Source: Maritalea mediterranea (GTDB taxonomy: Bacteria > Pseudomonadota > Alphaproteobacteria > Rhizobiales > Devosiaceae). From it: a DNA stretch of 64,000 nucleotides. Position 1 is the first letter of the stretch. Every line of letters starts with the position of its first letter. Below the pieces are notes generated by a model, which was not told the DNA's origin, made no database searches, and saw nothing but the letters and a program-made list of their open reading frames with translations. A program made the translations under genes and the position numbers. Of this stretch, positions 27,263 to 35,838 are shown in pieces. The stretch covers positions 620,001 to 684,000 of the forward strand of contig NZ_JAKGTI010000001.1 of NCBI RefSeq assembly GCF_021568695.1. Direction: 5' to 3'.

Positions 27263-28615
27263 ATGTCTGATTCCCATCCCATTTCGGTTTATTGTCTGTG
27301 GCAGAATGAAACTCTGCCCAACATGTTGAATGCGCAGCAAAAAGCCTGGGCAAAGGCCCACAAATTTGAGGGTAAAAAGGGCGAGTTGGTCGCCCTGCCC
27401 GATGAGCAGGGTGAACGGGTGGCCTATCTATTCGGCATGGGGGAGAAAAAGGGGGCAGACCCTTTTGTAACCGGGCTCGCCGCTACAGCTTTGCCTGAGG
27501 GGCAGTATGAACTGCACGGCAATTTTGAGAACGCCACACTGGCGGCTGTCGGGTTTAGATTGGGGGCATATGATTTTGATCAATTCCGCAAATCACCAAA
27601 AAAAGTTGAGCTGAGCGGGTTGGCTGGCGCCGATGCAGACGAGGCCGATTTGCTGGTGGAGGCGGCAACACTCGCCCGCGACTTGACCAACCGGCCTGCC
27701 AACGACCTGACACCCGAAACCTATGAGAAGGAAATTCGTGACTTTGCAAAAAGCCATGGTGCCAAAGTATCTTCGATCGTCGGCGATGATTTGCTCAAAC
27801 AGAACTTCCCCATGATTCATGCTGTCGGGCGCGCCGCCGCCGAGGCACCGCGCCTACTGGATTTCACATGGGGCGATGAAAGTGATCCCAAAATCACCTT
27901 GGTCGGCAAGGGCGTGGTGTTCGACACGGGCGGGCTGGATATCAAACCCGCCCCGGCGATGCTGCTGATGCGCAAGGATATGGGCGGCTCTGCAAACATT
28001 TTGGGCCTCGCCCACGCTGTGATGAAAGCCAATCTGAAAGTTCGCCTGCGCGTGTTGATCCCCGTGGTTGAAAACTCGATTTCTGGCAATGCCTTCCGCC
28101 CCGGCGATGTGCTTAACTCGCGCAATGGCATGACGGTTGAAATCGGCAATACCGATGCCGAAGGCCGTCTCGTGCTCGCTGATGCCTTAAGCCTGGCTGA
28201 TGAAGAGAACCCGGAAATGATTATCGATATGGCCACACTGACCGGCGCGGCCCGCGTCGCGGTCGGGCCAGATATTGGCGCCCTTTATTCAACAGACGAT
28301 GGGTTGGCGCAAGAGTTGGTGGCCAAAGGCAAAGCCAACTCCGACGCGCTGTGGCAACTGCCTTTATGGGACGAGTATGATGCGCTGCTGAAATCCAATA
28401 TCGCTGATGTGAACCACATTTCGAACGGGCCGTTTGCCGGCTCGATCACGGCGGCATTGTTTCTGCGCCGCTTCGTGAAAAACGCCAAAAGTTGGACACA
28501 TATGGATATTATGGCTTGGTCGCCGGTGGCTCGTCCCGGGCGCCCGATGGGGGCCACCGAGCAGGGCCAGCGCGCCGCCTATTTTATGCTGAAAGAACGC
28601 TTCGGCAAAAAATAG
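27263..28615 (+). CDS. pepA: Leucyl aminopeptidase (M17 family)
   Basis: Cytosolic metallo-aminopeptidase that removes N-terminal residues from peptides. The 450-residue protein carries the M17 signature 'NTDAEGRLVLADAL' and the metal and active-site region 'VGKGVVFDTGGLDIKPA', where Lys and Asp are expected ligands, plus 'LLMRKDMGGSANILG'. The N-terminal domain is somewhat short against E. coli PepA (503). ATG 27263 gives the natural N-terminus 'MSDSHPIS'; a 23-residue upstream extension to 27194 was rejected because it covers the promoter area. Convergent with the next gene. Confidence 0.93.
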   Translation: MSDSHPISVYCLWQNETLPNMLNAQQKAWAKAHKFEGKKGELVALPDEQGERVAYLFGMGEKKGADPFVTGLAATALPEGQYELHGNFENATLAAVGFRLGAYDFDQFRKSPKKVELSGLAGADADEADLLVEAATLARDLTNRPANDLTPETYEKEIRDFAKSHGAKVSSIVGDDLLKQNFPMIHAVGRAAAEAPRLLDFTWGDESDPKITLVGKGVVFDTGGLDIKPAPAMLLMRKDMGGSANILGLAHAVMKANLKVRLRVLIPVVENSISGNAFRPGDVLNSRNGMTVEIGNTDAEGRLVLADALSLADEENPEMIIDMATLTGAARVAVGPDIGALYSTDDGLAQELVAKGKANSDALWQLPLWDEYDALLKSNIADVNHISNGPFAGSITAALFLRRFVKNAKSWTHMDIMAWSPVARPGRPMGATEQGQRAAYFMLKERFGKK

Positions 28616-28625
28616 CCGCGCCCGC

Positions 28626-29570
28626 CTAATAGCCTTGAGCGGGGTCGACGATATATTTCAACGCGTCGCCTCGCTCAAACAGCTCCAATTGCTCTGCCAC
28701 CAGATTGACCCCGCCTTCAAATGAGGAAATAGCGGCAATATGGGGCGTGATATAGCAATTGTCCAAGTCCCAAAGCGGACTATCCTTAGGCAGTGGCTCT
28801 GTTTTAAACACATCAAGACTTGCAGCGCCTAAAGTGCCATCCCGCAAACATTCCACCACATCATTTTCGTCCTGATGTCCGCCGCGGGCAGCGTTGATCA
28901 TCACTGGGCCATGCGGCAGCACATCGCGGCGCAGTTTTTCAAAGGTCTGACGGCAAAGAATATCTCGCGTGTCGTCAGTCAATGGCAGCAAGTTGACTAA
29001 GATGTCCGTGTCCGCCAAAAAGCGGTCAAACTGTTCCAGGCCCGCATAAGATTGTACACCGTCTATCTGTTTCTCACTGCGGCTCCAGCCATTCACTTGA
29101 TAGCCGAGCATAACCAGCTTTTCCGCGGCGTCAGCACCCAATTGGCCAAGTCCCATAATGCCCACGGCAATATCTGTCGCCGGGGCAGGGTAATATTGTG
29201 TCCAATAGTGAGCGCGTTGTTCCTGCCGATAGTGCGTCAACTCGCGGTGATGCATGGTGACATTGGCGATCACATAGTCGCTCATACATTGGGTCAGCGT
29301 ATCATCTACAAAACGGGTTATCGGCACATTTTTCGGCAAGTGCGGATGCTTTAAAATGGGATCAACACCGGCGCCCAACGAAAGAATGACCTTTAGATTC
29401 TCCAACCCGTCAAACACATCATCGCGCGGCTTCCATACATAAAGATAGGTAATCTCTTTCGGGTCGAACTCATCTGATGAGGTGACAATCTTACGGTTTG
29501 GCATTTTGGCGCGAAACGCATCGGCCCATTCCTGTTCATCAATGCCGCCCAAATGCACCAAAAGCGTCAT
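28626..29570 (-). CDS. D-2-hydroxyacid dehydrogenase (glyoxylate/hydroxypyruvate reductase type)
   Basis: NAD(P)H-dependent reductase of 2-keto acids, 314 residues, of the GhrA-like branch. The nucleotide-binding motif is 'GIMGLGQLGADAAEKLVMLGY'-like (Gly-x-Gly-x2-Gly at about residue 140). The substrate Arg is in 'INAARGGHQDENDVV', the Glu in 'DVFKTEPLPKDSPLW', and the catalytic His in 'YITPHIAAIS'. ATG 29570 has GGAG eight bases upstream; an in-frame extension to 29672 would run through the terminator at 29600-29630 and was rejected. Glyoxylate or hydroxypyruvate is the likely substrate by family. Confidence 0.88.
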   Translation of the reverse strand: MTLLVHLGGIDEQEWADAFRAKMPNRKIVTSSDEFDPKEITYLYVWKPRDDVFDGLENLKVILSLGAGVDPILKHPHLPKNVPITRFVDDTLTQCMSDYVIANVTMHHRELTHYRQEQRAHYWTQYYPAPATDIAVGIMGLGQLGADAAEKLVMLGYQVNGWSRSEKQIDGVQSYAGLEQFDRFLADTDILVNLLPLTDDTRDILCRQTFEKLRRDVLPHGPVMINAARGGHQDENDVVECLRDGTLGAASLDVFKTEPLPKDSPLWDLDNCYITPHIAAISSFEGGVNLVAEQLELFERGDALKYIVDPAQGY

Positions 29571-29599
29571 GCCAAATCTCCAATCTTGGGGTGAAACAA

Positions 29600-29630
29600 A
29601 AAAGACCGTGCCTTTATGACACGGTCTTTT
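29600..29630 (-). terminator. Terminator after the cytochrome c gene
   Basis: A perfect 11-base stem (29600-29610 with 29620-29630) and 9-base loop is followed by a run of T on the minus strand. It lies 29 bases past the cytochrome stop codon. Confidence 0.88.
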
Positions 29631-29658
29631 CAATGCTTTCAAGCGTTTGGATCCAAGC

Positions 29659-30378
29659 TTAGTTGCTTGCATCGCCTTCGCTGGATTCTTCTTCCGCCGC
29701 TGCTGCTGGCGCTGAGTCTTCTTCGTCAGCGCTCATTTCTTGTGCAGCATCTTCCGCATTATCTTCCATCACTTCTTCAGTGGATGTTGCGTCAGCGTTC
29801 ACATCTTCTTCTTCAATCACCGCTGCATCTTCAACAGCAGGGAAGGGCACAGGATTTGAATCCAGCGTTTGCATATAGGCCAACAGATCGGCGCGATCTT
29901 CTTCTTTTCTCAGGCCGTTATAGCTCATTTTGGTGCCTGGTGCGTATCCTTTTGGATCCTCAAGGAAGGCATTCAGTGCTTCATATGTCCACACTTTGCC
30001 CTCGGCGCCCATTTGGTTCAAAACATCGGAATAGGAAAAGTCGCTCACGCCACCAATTGTGCGCCCCACAATGCCATAAAGCGCTGGGCCAACTTTGTTG
30101 GCGCCACCTTCTTCAAAGCTGTGACAAGAGGTACATTTCTTCGTGACGTCAAGGCCGTCTTCTGCGGATGCTGCAACCAGCAATTCCGCCAATGGCACGG
30201 TTTCTTCTTCAACCTCGGCCACTTCAGCGCCGCCAGCTTCTGGCTCAGGCAAGGTATATCCACCTCCTGGGCCAGCTTCTGTGTGGTAGATCGCCTCTGA
30301 CAAGAAGCCAATGCTAAATACAAACACAAGGGTGCCCAATGCAGCCCCGATAAATTTTTCCAGATCAATCCGATTCAT
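29659..30378 (-). CDS. Membrane-anchored class I cytochrome c (CycM-like) with an acidic C-terminal tail
   Basis: Periplasmic electron carrier held by an uncleaved N-terminal helix ('FIGAALGTLVFVFSIGFL'). The linker (residues 35-70) is Pro/Glu-rich. The haem domain has 'KCTSCHSF' (Cys82, Cys85, His86) and the Met axial ligand in 'GTKMSYNGL' (Met151). It resembles cytochrome c552/CycM, which links the bc1 complex to a terminal oxidase. After the haem domain ends near residue 180, there is an extra 59-residue tail made almost only of Glu, Asp, Ala and Ser, which relatives usually lack. The gene is monocistronic with its own terminator. Confidence 0.9.
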   Translation of the reverse strand: MNRIDLEKFIGAALGTLVFVFSIGFLSEAIYHTEAGPGGGYTLPEPEAGGAEVAEVEEETVPLAELLVAASAEDGLDVTKKCTSCHSFEEGGANKVGPALYGIVGRTIGGVSDFSYSDVLNQMGAEGKVWTYEALNAFLEDPKGYAPGTKMSYNGLRKEEDRADLLAYMQTLDSNPVPFPAVEDAAVIEEEDVNADATSTEEVMEDNAEDAAQEMSADEEDSAPAAAAEEESSEGDASN

Positions 30379-30661
30379 TGTTCAGCTTTCTCCGCGTCGC
30401 TTCCCCGCCAGCGACAAATTCCGCCTGAGTCCGTCTTTGCGGTGACAAAGAGGACCAATTGATTCTTTCACACATCATAAGAGGTGCTTTTGCGCGCGGA
30501 CCTTATCCATAAGCCGCTTTTTGCGCAACTCCCTTATCGCCATCTGCGACATTTCGCATGAAATTTTCCCAATTTTCCAGCAATAAACCCGCTTCAATTG
30601 ACTTCATGAAGAAAAAAAATGAATAGTGCGCGGCGAAAAATCAAAAATTGAGGAAAATTCG
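30379..30661. promoter_or_regulatory. Divergent promoter region of cytochrome c and prephenate dehydratase
   Basis: A 283-base gap without a gene. A TTGACT hexamer at 30598-30603 could be a -35 for pheA, but no good -10 stands at the right distance. A TTATCCATA at about 30505 resembles a DnaA box but is single. GAGGAAAA precedes the pheA start. Confidence 0.3.
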
Positions 30662-31492
30662 ATGCTTAAAGTGGCGTTTCAGGGTGAATTGGGGGCTTTC
30701 GGACATGCGGCGGTGCGCGCTACATTTCCAAATGAACAGGAATTGCCTTGCACCACTTTTGAGCAAACCGTGGCCGCGGTGCAAAATGGCGAAGCCGATT
30801 TTGCCATGGTGCCGGTGGAAAACTCGCTTTATGGCCGTATCACCGATATCCACCATTTGCTGCCCGAAAGCGGACTGAAAATCATTGGCGAATATTTTCA
30901 CCGTGTGAATATGAATCTGCTGGGGGTGAAAGGCGCTAAGCTTGAAGATATCAAGGAAGTGCAAAGCCTTTCGGTGGCACTTGGCCAATGCCGCAATTTT
31001 ATCAAAAAACACAATTTGGTCGCCATCAATGCCGTGGATACGGCCGGATCAGCCCGCGAAGTGGCCGAGCGCGGCGATAAATCCCGCGCTGCCATCGCCT
31101 CGCGCTTGGCCGGTGAAATTTATGGCCTGGACGTTTTGGCGAGCGATATCGAAGATGAAGACCACAACACCACGCGTTTTTTGATCATGTCCCGCAAGAT
31201 GATTGAGGTCGATCCGGCAAAGCACAAGGTGAAAACCACCTTTGTCTTCCGGGTACGCAACGTGGCTGCTGCGCTTTATAAAGCGATGGGCGGTTTTGCC
31301 ACCAACGGCATCAACATGACCAAGCTGGAAAGCTATATGGTGGATGGCAGCTTCACGGCCACCCAGTTTTATGCCGATATTGAAGGCCATCCGGACGATC
31401 CCGGCGTGCAGGACGCGTTCGAGGAATTGGCCTTTTTTACCCACCATATCGATATTCTGGGCGTTTATCCGGCAGCGGAAAAGCAGGAATAG
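30662..31492 (+). CDS. pheA: Prephenate dehydratase
   Basis: Converts prephenate to phenylpyruvate in phenylalanine synthesis. The 276-residue monofunctional enzyme has the catalytic domain ('FQGELGAFGHAAV', 'PVENSLYGRI', and the 'NTTRF' threonine motif in 'DHNTTRFLIMSRK') and a C-terminal ACT domain ('TTFVFRVRN', 'TKLESYMVDGSF'), which in relatives binds phenylalanine for feedback control. No chorismate mutase domain is fused. The ATG at 30662 follows GAGGAAAA; the in-frame start at 30626 has no such site. Confidence 0.94.
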   Translation: MLKVAFQGELGAFGHAAVRATFPNEQELPCTTFEQTVAAVQNGEADFAMVPVENSLYGRITDIHHLLPESGLKIIGEYFHRVNMNLLGVKGAKLEDIKEVQSLSVALGQCRNFIKKHNLVAINAVDTAGSAREVAERGDKSRAAIASRLAGEIYGLDVLASDIEDEDHNTTRFLIMSRKMIEVDPAKHKVKTTFVFRVRNVAAALYKAMGGFATNGINMTKLESYMVDGSFTATQFYADIEGHPDDPGVQDAFEELAFFTHHIDILGVYPAAEKQE

Positions 31493-31571
31493 GGCTCGTA
31501 TAGTGCCAGGGTGCGGAAATCTTTTGTTCCGCCCCCCTTGCACTTTTAAGCAAAGTGCATGATATAGGGCG

Positions 31572-31668
31572 TCGGGAGATTGGCGCGGACGAACCGCTCG
31601 CCAATCGGGTCAGGTCCGGAAGGAAGCAGCCCTAACGAGTTAGGAACGGGTCGTTGCCAGTCTCCTTT
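31572..31668 (+). ncRNA. ffs: Signal recognition particle RNA, small bacterial type (4.5S)
   Basis: RNA scaffold of the SRP, which binds Ffh and the FtsY receptor for co-translational membrane targeting. The apex carries the universally conserved core: GGTCAGGTCCGGAAGGAAGC at 31608-31627, followed by AGCCCTAACG. The ends pair as GGGAGATTGGC near 31574 with GCCAGTCTCC at 31655-31664, leaving one long hairpin of about 97 bases, then T5. The ends are approximate. Its place immediately before dnaX is common in alphaproteobacteria. Confidence 0.95.
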
Positions 31669-31759
31669 TTATCTTTGCCCAAATATTTTGCGCCCCACCT
31701 CAGAATCGGTGTCAAATAGGCGTTAAATATCAAACGCACATCCTTTTAGGCAGGCAGAG

Positions 31760-33526
31760 TTGGCAGATCAAAAATCCTCATATGTTGTGCTCGCGCGCAA
31801 ATATCGCCCGGAGAGCTTTGACACCTTTATTGGCCAAGAGGCCATGGTGCAAACGCTCAAAAATGCGTTTGAGGCCAACCGCATCGCCCATGCCTTTATG
31901 CTCACGGGTGTGCGCGGGGTGGGTAAAACGACCACCGCCCGTATTCTCGCACGCGCGCTCAATTTCGAAGATGATAATGGCCAGCGTCCCAATCTCGATC
32001 TAACCGAGGAGGGCAAGCACTGCCGCGCCATCATTGAAAGCCGCCATGTGGATGTGGTGGAAATGGACGCGGCGTCTCACACCGGCATTGATGATATTCG
32101 CGAAATTATCGATAGTGTGCGCTATGGCCCGGTGTCTGCGCCTTATAAAGTCTTCATCATCGACGAAGTGCACATGCTCTCCAAAGCCGCGTTCAACGGC
32201 CTGCTGAAAACGCTGGAAGAGCCGCCCCCTTACGTAAAGTTTATCTTCGCCACCACCGAAATCCGCAAGGTGCCGGTCACCATCCTTTCGCGCTGTCAGC
32301 GCTTTGATTTGCGGCGGGTGGATAGTGGCACGCTCTATGATTATCTCTCCGATATTCTGGAGAAAGAGCAGATCAGTTTCCAGCCCGATGCGCTCCAAAT
32401 GATCATTCGCGCCGGCGAAGGGTCTGTGCGCGACAGCCTCTCATTGCTCGATCAAGCAATTGCCCATGCGGGTGGAGAGATCGGCACGGAAACCGTCAAA
32501 CAGATGCTGGGCCTGGCCGACCGCGCCTTGATCCTCGATCTATTTGAAACGTTGATGCGCGGTGATATGGGCGCGGCGCTCGAACAAATGCGCCACCAAT
32601 ATGATGCCGGTGCTGATCCACAAACCATCATTTCTGATCTGGCGACCGTGACCCATTTGGTCACCCGCCTGAAAGTGGTGCCCAGCGCCACCGACGATCC
32701 GGCGCTGACCCCGGATGAAAAACAGCGCGGGCGCGACTTGGCGCAGAAGCTGGGCGTCAAAACCCTGTCTCGCGCCTGGCAAATTCTCAATAAGGGCATT
32801 GGCGAAATCAACAATAGCCATGACGCGCTGCAAGCGGCGGAAATGGTGTTGATCCGGTTGGGCTATGCGTCAGACCTCCCCTCGCCAGATGAACTGATCA
32901 AAAAGATACAATCCAACCCGCAAGCCGCATCTGCTCCGCAGCATGGTGGCGGCGGTGGCGGCGACGCACCGCGGGCAATGGCCAATGGCGGTGGCGTCAA
33001 TGCGCTGGGGCAACGGGCGCCCACCGCCTCGCGCGAACAAAGCCCGTTGCGGGCCATGGCCACCAACCCGGATCCGACACCCGCTGCCGTGCAGGAGCCC
33101 ACGCGCCACATCAAAACCTATGAGGAGTTGATCGAACTGGCGGCTGAAAACCGAGAGCTTGTGTTGAAACATGCGCTTGAGGCCCATGCCAGCCCGGTTT
33201 CCTTTGCCGATGGCCGCATCGAACTGGCGCTGACCGAAGAGGCGGACCACACATTCGTGCCGCTATTATCTGCTAAATTGCGGGAATGGACCAACCAGAC
33301 TTGGATGATTTCGGTTGCCCGCGAAAAGCCGACCGACACGATTGCGGCACAAAGGCAGCGTGCGCGCGACGAACGGCAGAAAAAAGCTGAACAGATTCCT
33401 GAAGTGAAAGCAGTTTTGGATGCGTTTCCCGGTGCCAAGCTGGTGAATATCCGTTCTTTAACCGATGATGACGGGCCGGAAGACTGGCTTGAACAAGATC
33501 TTGAAAATGATGAAGGTGACCTATGA
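31760..33526 (+). CDS. dnaX: DNA polymerase III subunits gamma/tau
   Basis: Clamp-loader ATPase, 588 residues. The conserved opening 'YVVLARKYRPESFDTFIGQ' begins eight residues after a TTG codon at 31760, and no other start lies close, so TTG is taken. Walker A is 'GVRGVGKTT' near residue 51, Walker B 'VFIIDEVHML', the SRC motif 'ILSRCQRF', and sensor 2 'GSVRDSLSLLDQ'. The usual four-cysteine zinc knuckle has only one Cys left ('KHCRAI'). The middle (about 390-440) is a Gly/Pro/Ala-rich linker, and the tau C-terminus follows. No slippery frameshift site was identified. Confidence 0.95.
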   Translation: MADQKSSYVVLARKYRPESFDTFIGQEAMVQTLKNAFEANRIAHAFMLTGVRGVGKTTTARILARALNFEDDNGQRPNLDLTEEGKHCRAIIESRHVDVVEMDAASHTGIDDIREIIDSVRYGPVSAPYKVFIIDEVHMLSKAAFNGLLKTLEEPPPYVKFIFATTEIRKVPVTILSRCQRFDLRRVDSGTLYDYLSDILEKEQISFQPDALQMIIRAGEGSVRDSLSLLDQAIAHAGGEIGTETVKQMLGLADRALILDLFETLMRGDMGAALEQMRHQYDAGADPQTIISDLATVTHLVTRLKVVPSATDDPALTPDEKQRGRDLAQKLGVKTLSRAWQILNKGIGEINNSHDALQAAEMVLIRLGYASDLPSPDELIKKIQSNPQAASAPQHGGGGGGDAPRAMANGGGVNALGQRAPTASREQSPLRAMATNPDPTPAAVQEPTRHIKTYEELIELAAENRELVLKHALEAHASPVSFADGRIELALTEEADHTFVPLLSAKLREWTNQTWMISVAREKPTDTIAAQRQRARDERQKKAEQIPEVKAVLDAFPGAKLVNIRSLTDDDGPEDWLEQDLENDEGDL

Positions 33527-33846
33527 AAGACATGATGGGCATGATGAAAAAGGCGCAGGAAATGCAGGCGCGCATGGGCGAAATGCAAGCTGAGCTGGAA
33601 GCGCTGGAAGTTGTGGGCACCGCTGGCGGCGATGCCGTGCAAGTGACATTGACCGGTAAGGGCGAAATGCGCGGGGTGAAAATTGACCCCGACTTGCTTA
33701 AGCCTGATGAAGCGGAGATCGTGGAAGATCTCATCATCGCCGCCCACGCCGATGCCAAACAGAAATCAGAAGAAATGGCCCAGGAGAAAATGAAGGAAAT
33801 CACCGCTGGTTTACCGATCCCTCCTGGTATGAAAATGCCATTTTAA
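33523..33846 (+). CDS. YbaB/EbfC-family nucleoid-associated protein
   Basis: Small DNA-binding protein, 107 residues, dimeric in known members. It opens with '[25 protein letters not shown]', a Met-rich amphipathic helix (shown in part), followed by '[19 protein letters not shown]' and the C-terminal '[11 protein letters not shown]' motif that marks the family. Its start overlaps the dnaX stop as ATGA, and recR follows after 16 bases, the classical dnaX-ybaB-recR cluster. Confidence 0.93.
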   Translation: MKDMMGMMKKAQEMQARMGEMQAELEALEVVGTAGGDAVQVTLTGKGEMRGVKIDPDLLKPDEAEIVEDLIIAAHADAKQKSEEMAQEKMKEITAGLPIPPGMKMPF

Positions 33847-33862
33847 GCGAAGGACCATCCCG

Positions 33863-34471
33863 ATGTCCTCACGCTCTGGCGGGCCAGAGATTGATCAGCT
33901 TATCCAATTATTGGCGCGGTTGCCGGGGCTTGGGCCCCGGTCTGCCCGTCGTGCGGTGTTGCACCTGATTAAGAAAAAGGAAACGCTGATGGTGCCGCTA
34001 TCGGCGGCGCTAGACCGGGCTGTAGACAGCGTGATGACCTGCGCCAATTGCGGCAATGTGGACACTATGTCCCCCTGCCATATCTGCACAGACCCGAAGC
34101 GCACCGCCTCCGGCCTGTTGATCATTGTTGAAGATGTTGCCGACCTCTGGGCGCTGGAACGGGCCGGCATCGGCGCCGCGCTTTATCATGTGCTGGGCGG
34201 CACCTTGTCGCCTCTCGACGGCATCGGGCCGGACGATCTCAACATCCAAAGCCTGGTGCAACGCGTGGAAGCTGGCAATATTACTGAAATCGTGCTGGCG
34301 GTGAACGCCACCGTCGATGGCCAAACCACCGCCCACTATATCACCGACCAACTGCAACCCTTCGGTGTTAAAATTTCCCGCCTGGCCCATGGCGTGCCCG
34401 TGGGCGGCGAGCTGGATTATTTGGACGAGGGCACCCTGGCCCAGGCGCTCAAGGCGCGGACCCTCTTTTAG
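33863..34471 (+). CDS. recR: Recombination mediator protein RecR
   Basis: Works with RecF and RecO to load RecA on gapped DNA. Of 202 residues, the order is the helix-hairpin-helix ('[19 protein letters not shown]'), the four-cysteine zinc finger ('CANCGNVD' and 'CHICTD'), and the Toprim domain ('[14 protein letters not shown]', '[18 protein letters not shown]'), ending in '[19 protein letters not shown]'. All elements look intact. It is the last gene of the ffs-dnaX-ybaB-recR group. Confidence 0.95.
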   Translation: MSSRSGGPEIDQLIQLLARLPGLGPRSARRAVLHLIKKKETLMVPLSAALDRAVDSVMTCANCGNVDTMSPCHICTDPKRTASGLLIIVEDVADLWALERAGIGAALYHVLGGTLSPLDGIGPDDLNIQSLVQRVEAGNITEIVLAVNATVDGQTTAHYITDQLQPFGVKISRLAHGVPVGGELDYLDEGTLAQALKARTLF

Positions 34472-34577
34472 TCACGGTTACAAACCCGGCGTCGGGCTGG
34501 AACCCCCTCGACATAATCTAGGCATCAACGCGTCCCACCGCGCAGCCGCAGCGGATTCGCACCGTTGCGACGGTCAC

Positions 34578-34675
34578 CTATCAATCTGTAAAATTTGCCT
34601 TTGCAAAATGCGCAATAATACCCCCAAGATTGATAGATTATTGCCGTTTTTACTGACGCATTCCTTCTGTACAAT
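34578..34675 (+). promoter_or_regulatory. Promoter/operator region of ornithine cyclodeaminase with interleaved inverted repeats
   Basis: Two perfect inverted repeats interleave: CTATCAATCT (34578-34587) with AGATTGATAG (34627-34636), and GCAATAAT (34612-34619) with ATTATTGC (34637-34644). A TTTGCAAA palindrome sits between at 34600-34607. A good -10, TACAAT, is at 34670-34675, which would start the transcript about 34 bases before the gene. On that reading the repeats are upstream regulator sites rather than a leader RNA. Confidence 0.45.
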
Positions 34676-34716
34676 CTAATCTTCTTAATTCCGCTATGAT
34701 TTATGAGGGATATTCA

Positions 34717-35790
34717 ATGGCCAAGTTTCACCGCGATACGCTTAATCTGGTGCCATTTGTCAGCGTCGATAATATGATGAAATTGATCTTGCATATCGGC
34801 GTGGAGGAAACCATGGCCGGCATTGCTAAGGCCATCGAGGAAGATTTTGTGCGCTGGGAACTTTTCGACAAAACCCCACGCGTCGCTTCCCATTCCAATG
34901 AAGGTGTGATTGAGCTGATGCCCACCAGCGATGGTGAGGTTTATGGCTTTAAATATGTAAATGGCCACCCCAAAAACACAAAAGAGGGCATGCAGACCGT
35001 TACGGCGTTCGGCCTGCTGGCCGATGTGGCCAACGGCTATCCGGTGCTCCTGTCTGAAATGACGATCCTCACCGCCTTGCGCACCGCTGCCATGTCCGCC
35101 GTGGCCGCCAAATATCTGGCGCCCAAAAATGCAAAAACCATGGCCATCATCGGCAATGGCGCCCAGTGCGAATTCCAGGCTTTGGCTTTCCGCAAAATTT
35201 GCGGCATCGAAAATATCCGCCTTTATGATACAGACCCGAAAGCCACCGAAAAGGCCATGTTCAACCTGCAAAACAGTGGGCTTAACCTCACTTCTTGCAG
35301 CACCGGCGAAGATTGTGTGGCGGGGGCCGAAATCATCACCACCTGCACGGCGGATAAGCAATATGCCACCATACTTACCGATAATATGGTGGGGTCAGGC
35401 ATTCACATCAACGCCATTGGCGGCGATTGCCCGGGCAAGACCGAGCTGCATAAAGGTATTTTGCACCGCTCGGAAATTTTCACCGAGTTTACCCCGCAAA
35501 CCCGTATTGAGGGCGAAATTCAGCAATTGCCGGACGACTATGAAGTCACCGAGCTGTGGGAAGTGATGTCAGGTCAAAAAGAAGGCCGCAAAGCCGAAGG
35601 GCAAATCACCCTGTTTGACAGTGTCGGCTTCGCCGTCGAAGATTTCTCTGCCCTGCGCTTTATCTATCAGGCCATCCAGGGCACTCAATTCTATGAAGAT
35701 TTGGACATGTTGGCCGACCCAGACGATCCGCGCGATCTCTATGGCATGGTGCAACGCGCCGCCAAGCAAAATATGACTGCCGCAGAATAG
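34717..35790 (+). CDS. Ornithine cyclodeaminase
   Basis: NAD-dependent enzyme that turns ornithine into proline and ammonia, 357 residues. It shows the ornithine cyclodeaminase/mu-crystallin fold: 'DKTPRVASHSNEGVIELMP', the Rossmann motif 'MAIIGNGAQCEFQALAF' with 'LYDTDPKATEKAM', and 'GIHINAIGGDCPGKTEL', which contains the catalytic Asp region of OCD. The long N-terminus and the 'CTADKQ' segment are those of true OCDs rather than lysine or alanine relatives. The ATG at 34717 has GAGGGA six bases before. It stands alone, closed by a strong terminator, and may be controlled by arginine or ornithine. Confidence 0.9.
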   Translation: MAKFHRDTLNLVPFVSVDNMMKLILHIGVEETMAGIAKAIEEDFVRWELFDKTPRVASHSNEGVIELMPTSDGEVYGFKYVNGHPKNTKEGMQTVTAFGLLADVANGYPVLLSEMTILTALRTAAMSAVAAKYLAPKNAKTMAIIGNGAQCEFQALAFRKICGIENIRLYDTDPKATEKAMFNLQNSGLNLTSCSTGEDCVAGAEIITTCTADKQYATILTDNMVGSGIHINAIGGDCPGKTELHKGILHRSEIFTEFTPQTRIEGEIQQLPDDYEVTELWEVMSGQKEGRKAEGQITLFDSVGFAVEDFSALRFIYQAIQGTQFYEDLDMLADPDDPRDLYGMVQRAAKQNMTAAE

Positions 35791-35791
35791 C

Positions 35792-35818
35792 AAAAAGCCC
35801 CGGTTCGCCGGGGCTTTT
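35792..35818 (+). terminator. Intrinsic terminator after ornithine cyclodeaminase
   Basis: An 11- to 12-base stem, AAAAGCCCCGG / CCGGGGCTTTT, closed by the stable TTCG tetraloop, with T-runs on both sides. It can serve both the plus-strand gene and the convergent membrane-protein gene. Confidence 0.92.
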
Positions 35819-35838
35819 CTTTTAAGGTGTCAGCGCAA

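Noticed and set aside
30500-30515. A DnaA-box-like TTATCCATA
   Set aside because: Only one copy is present, with no AT-rich unwinding region or replication genes, so an origin is not supported.
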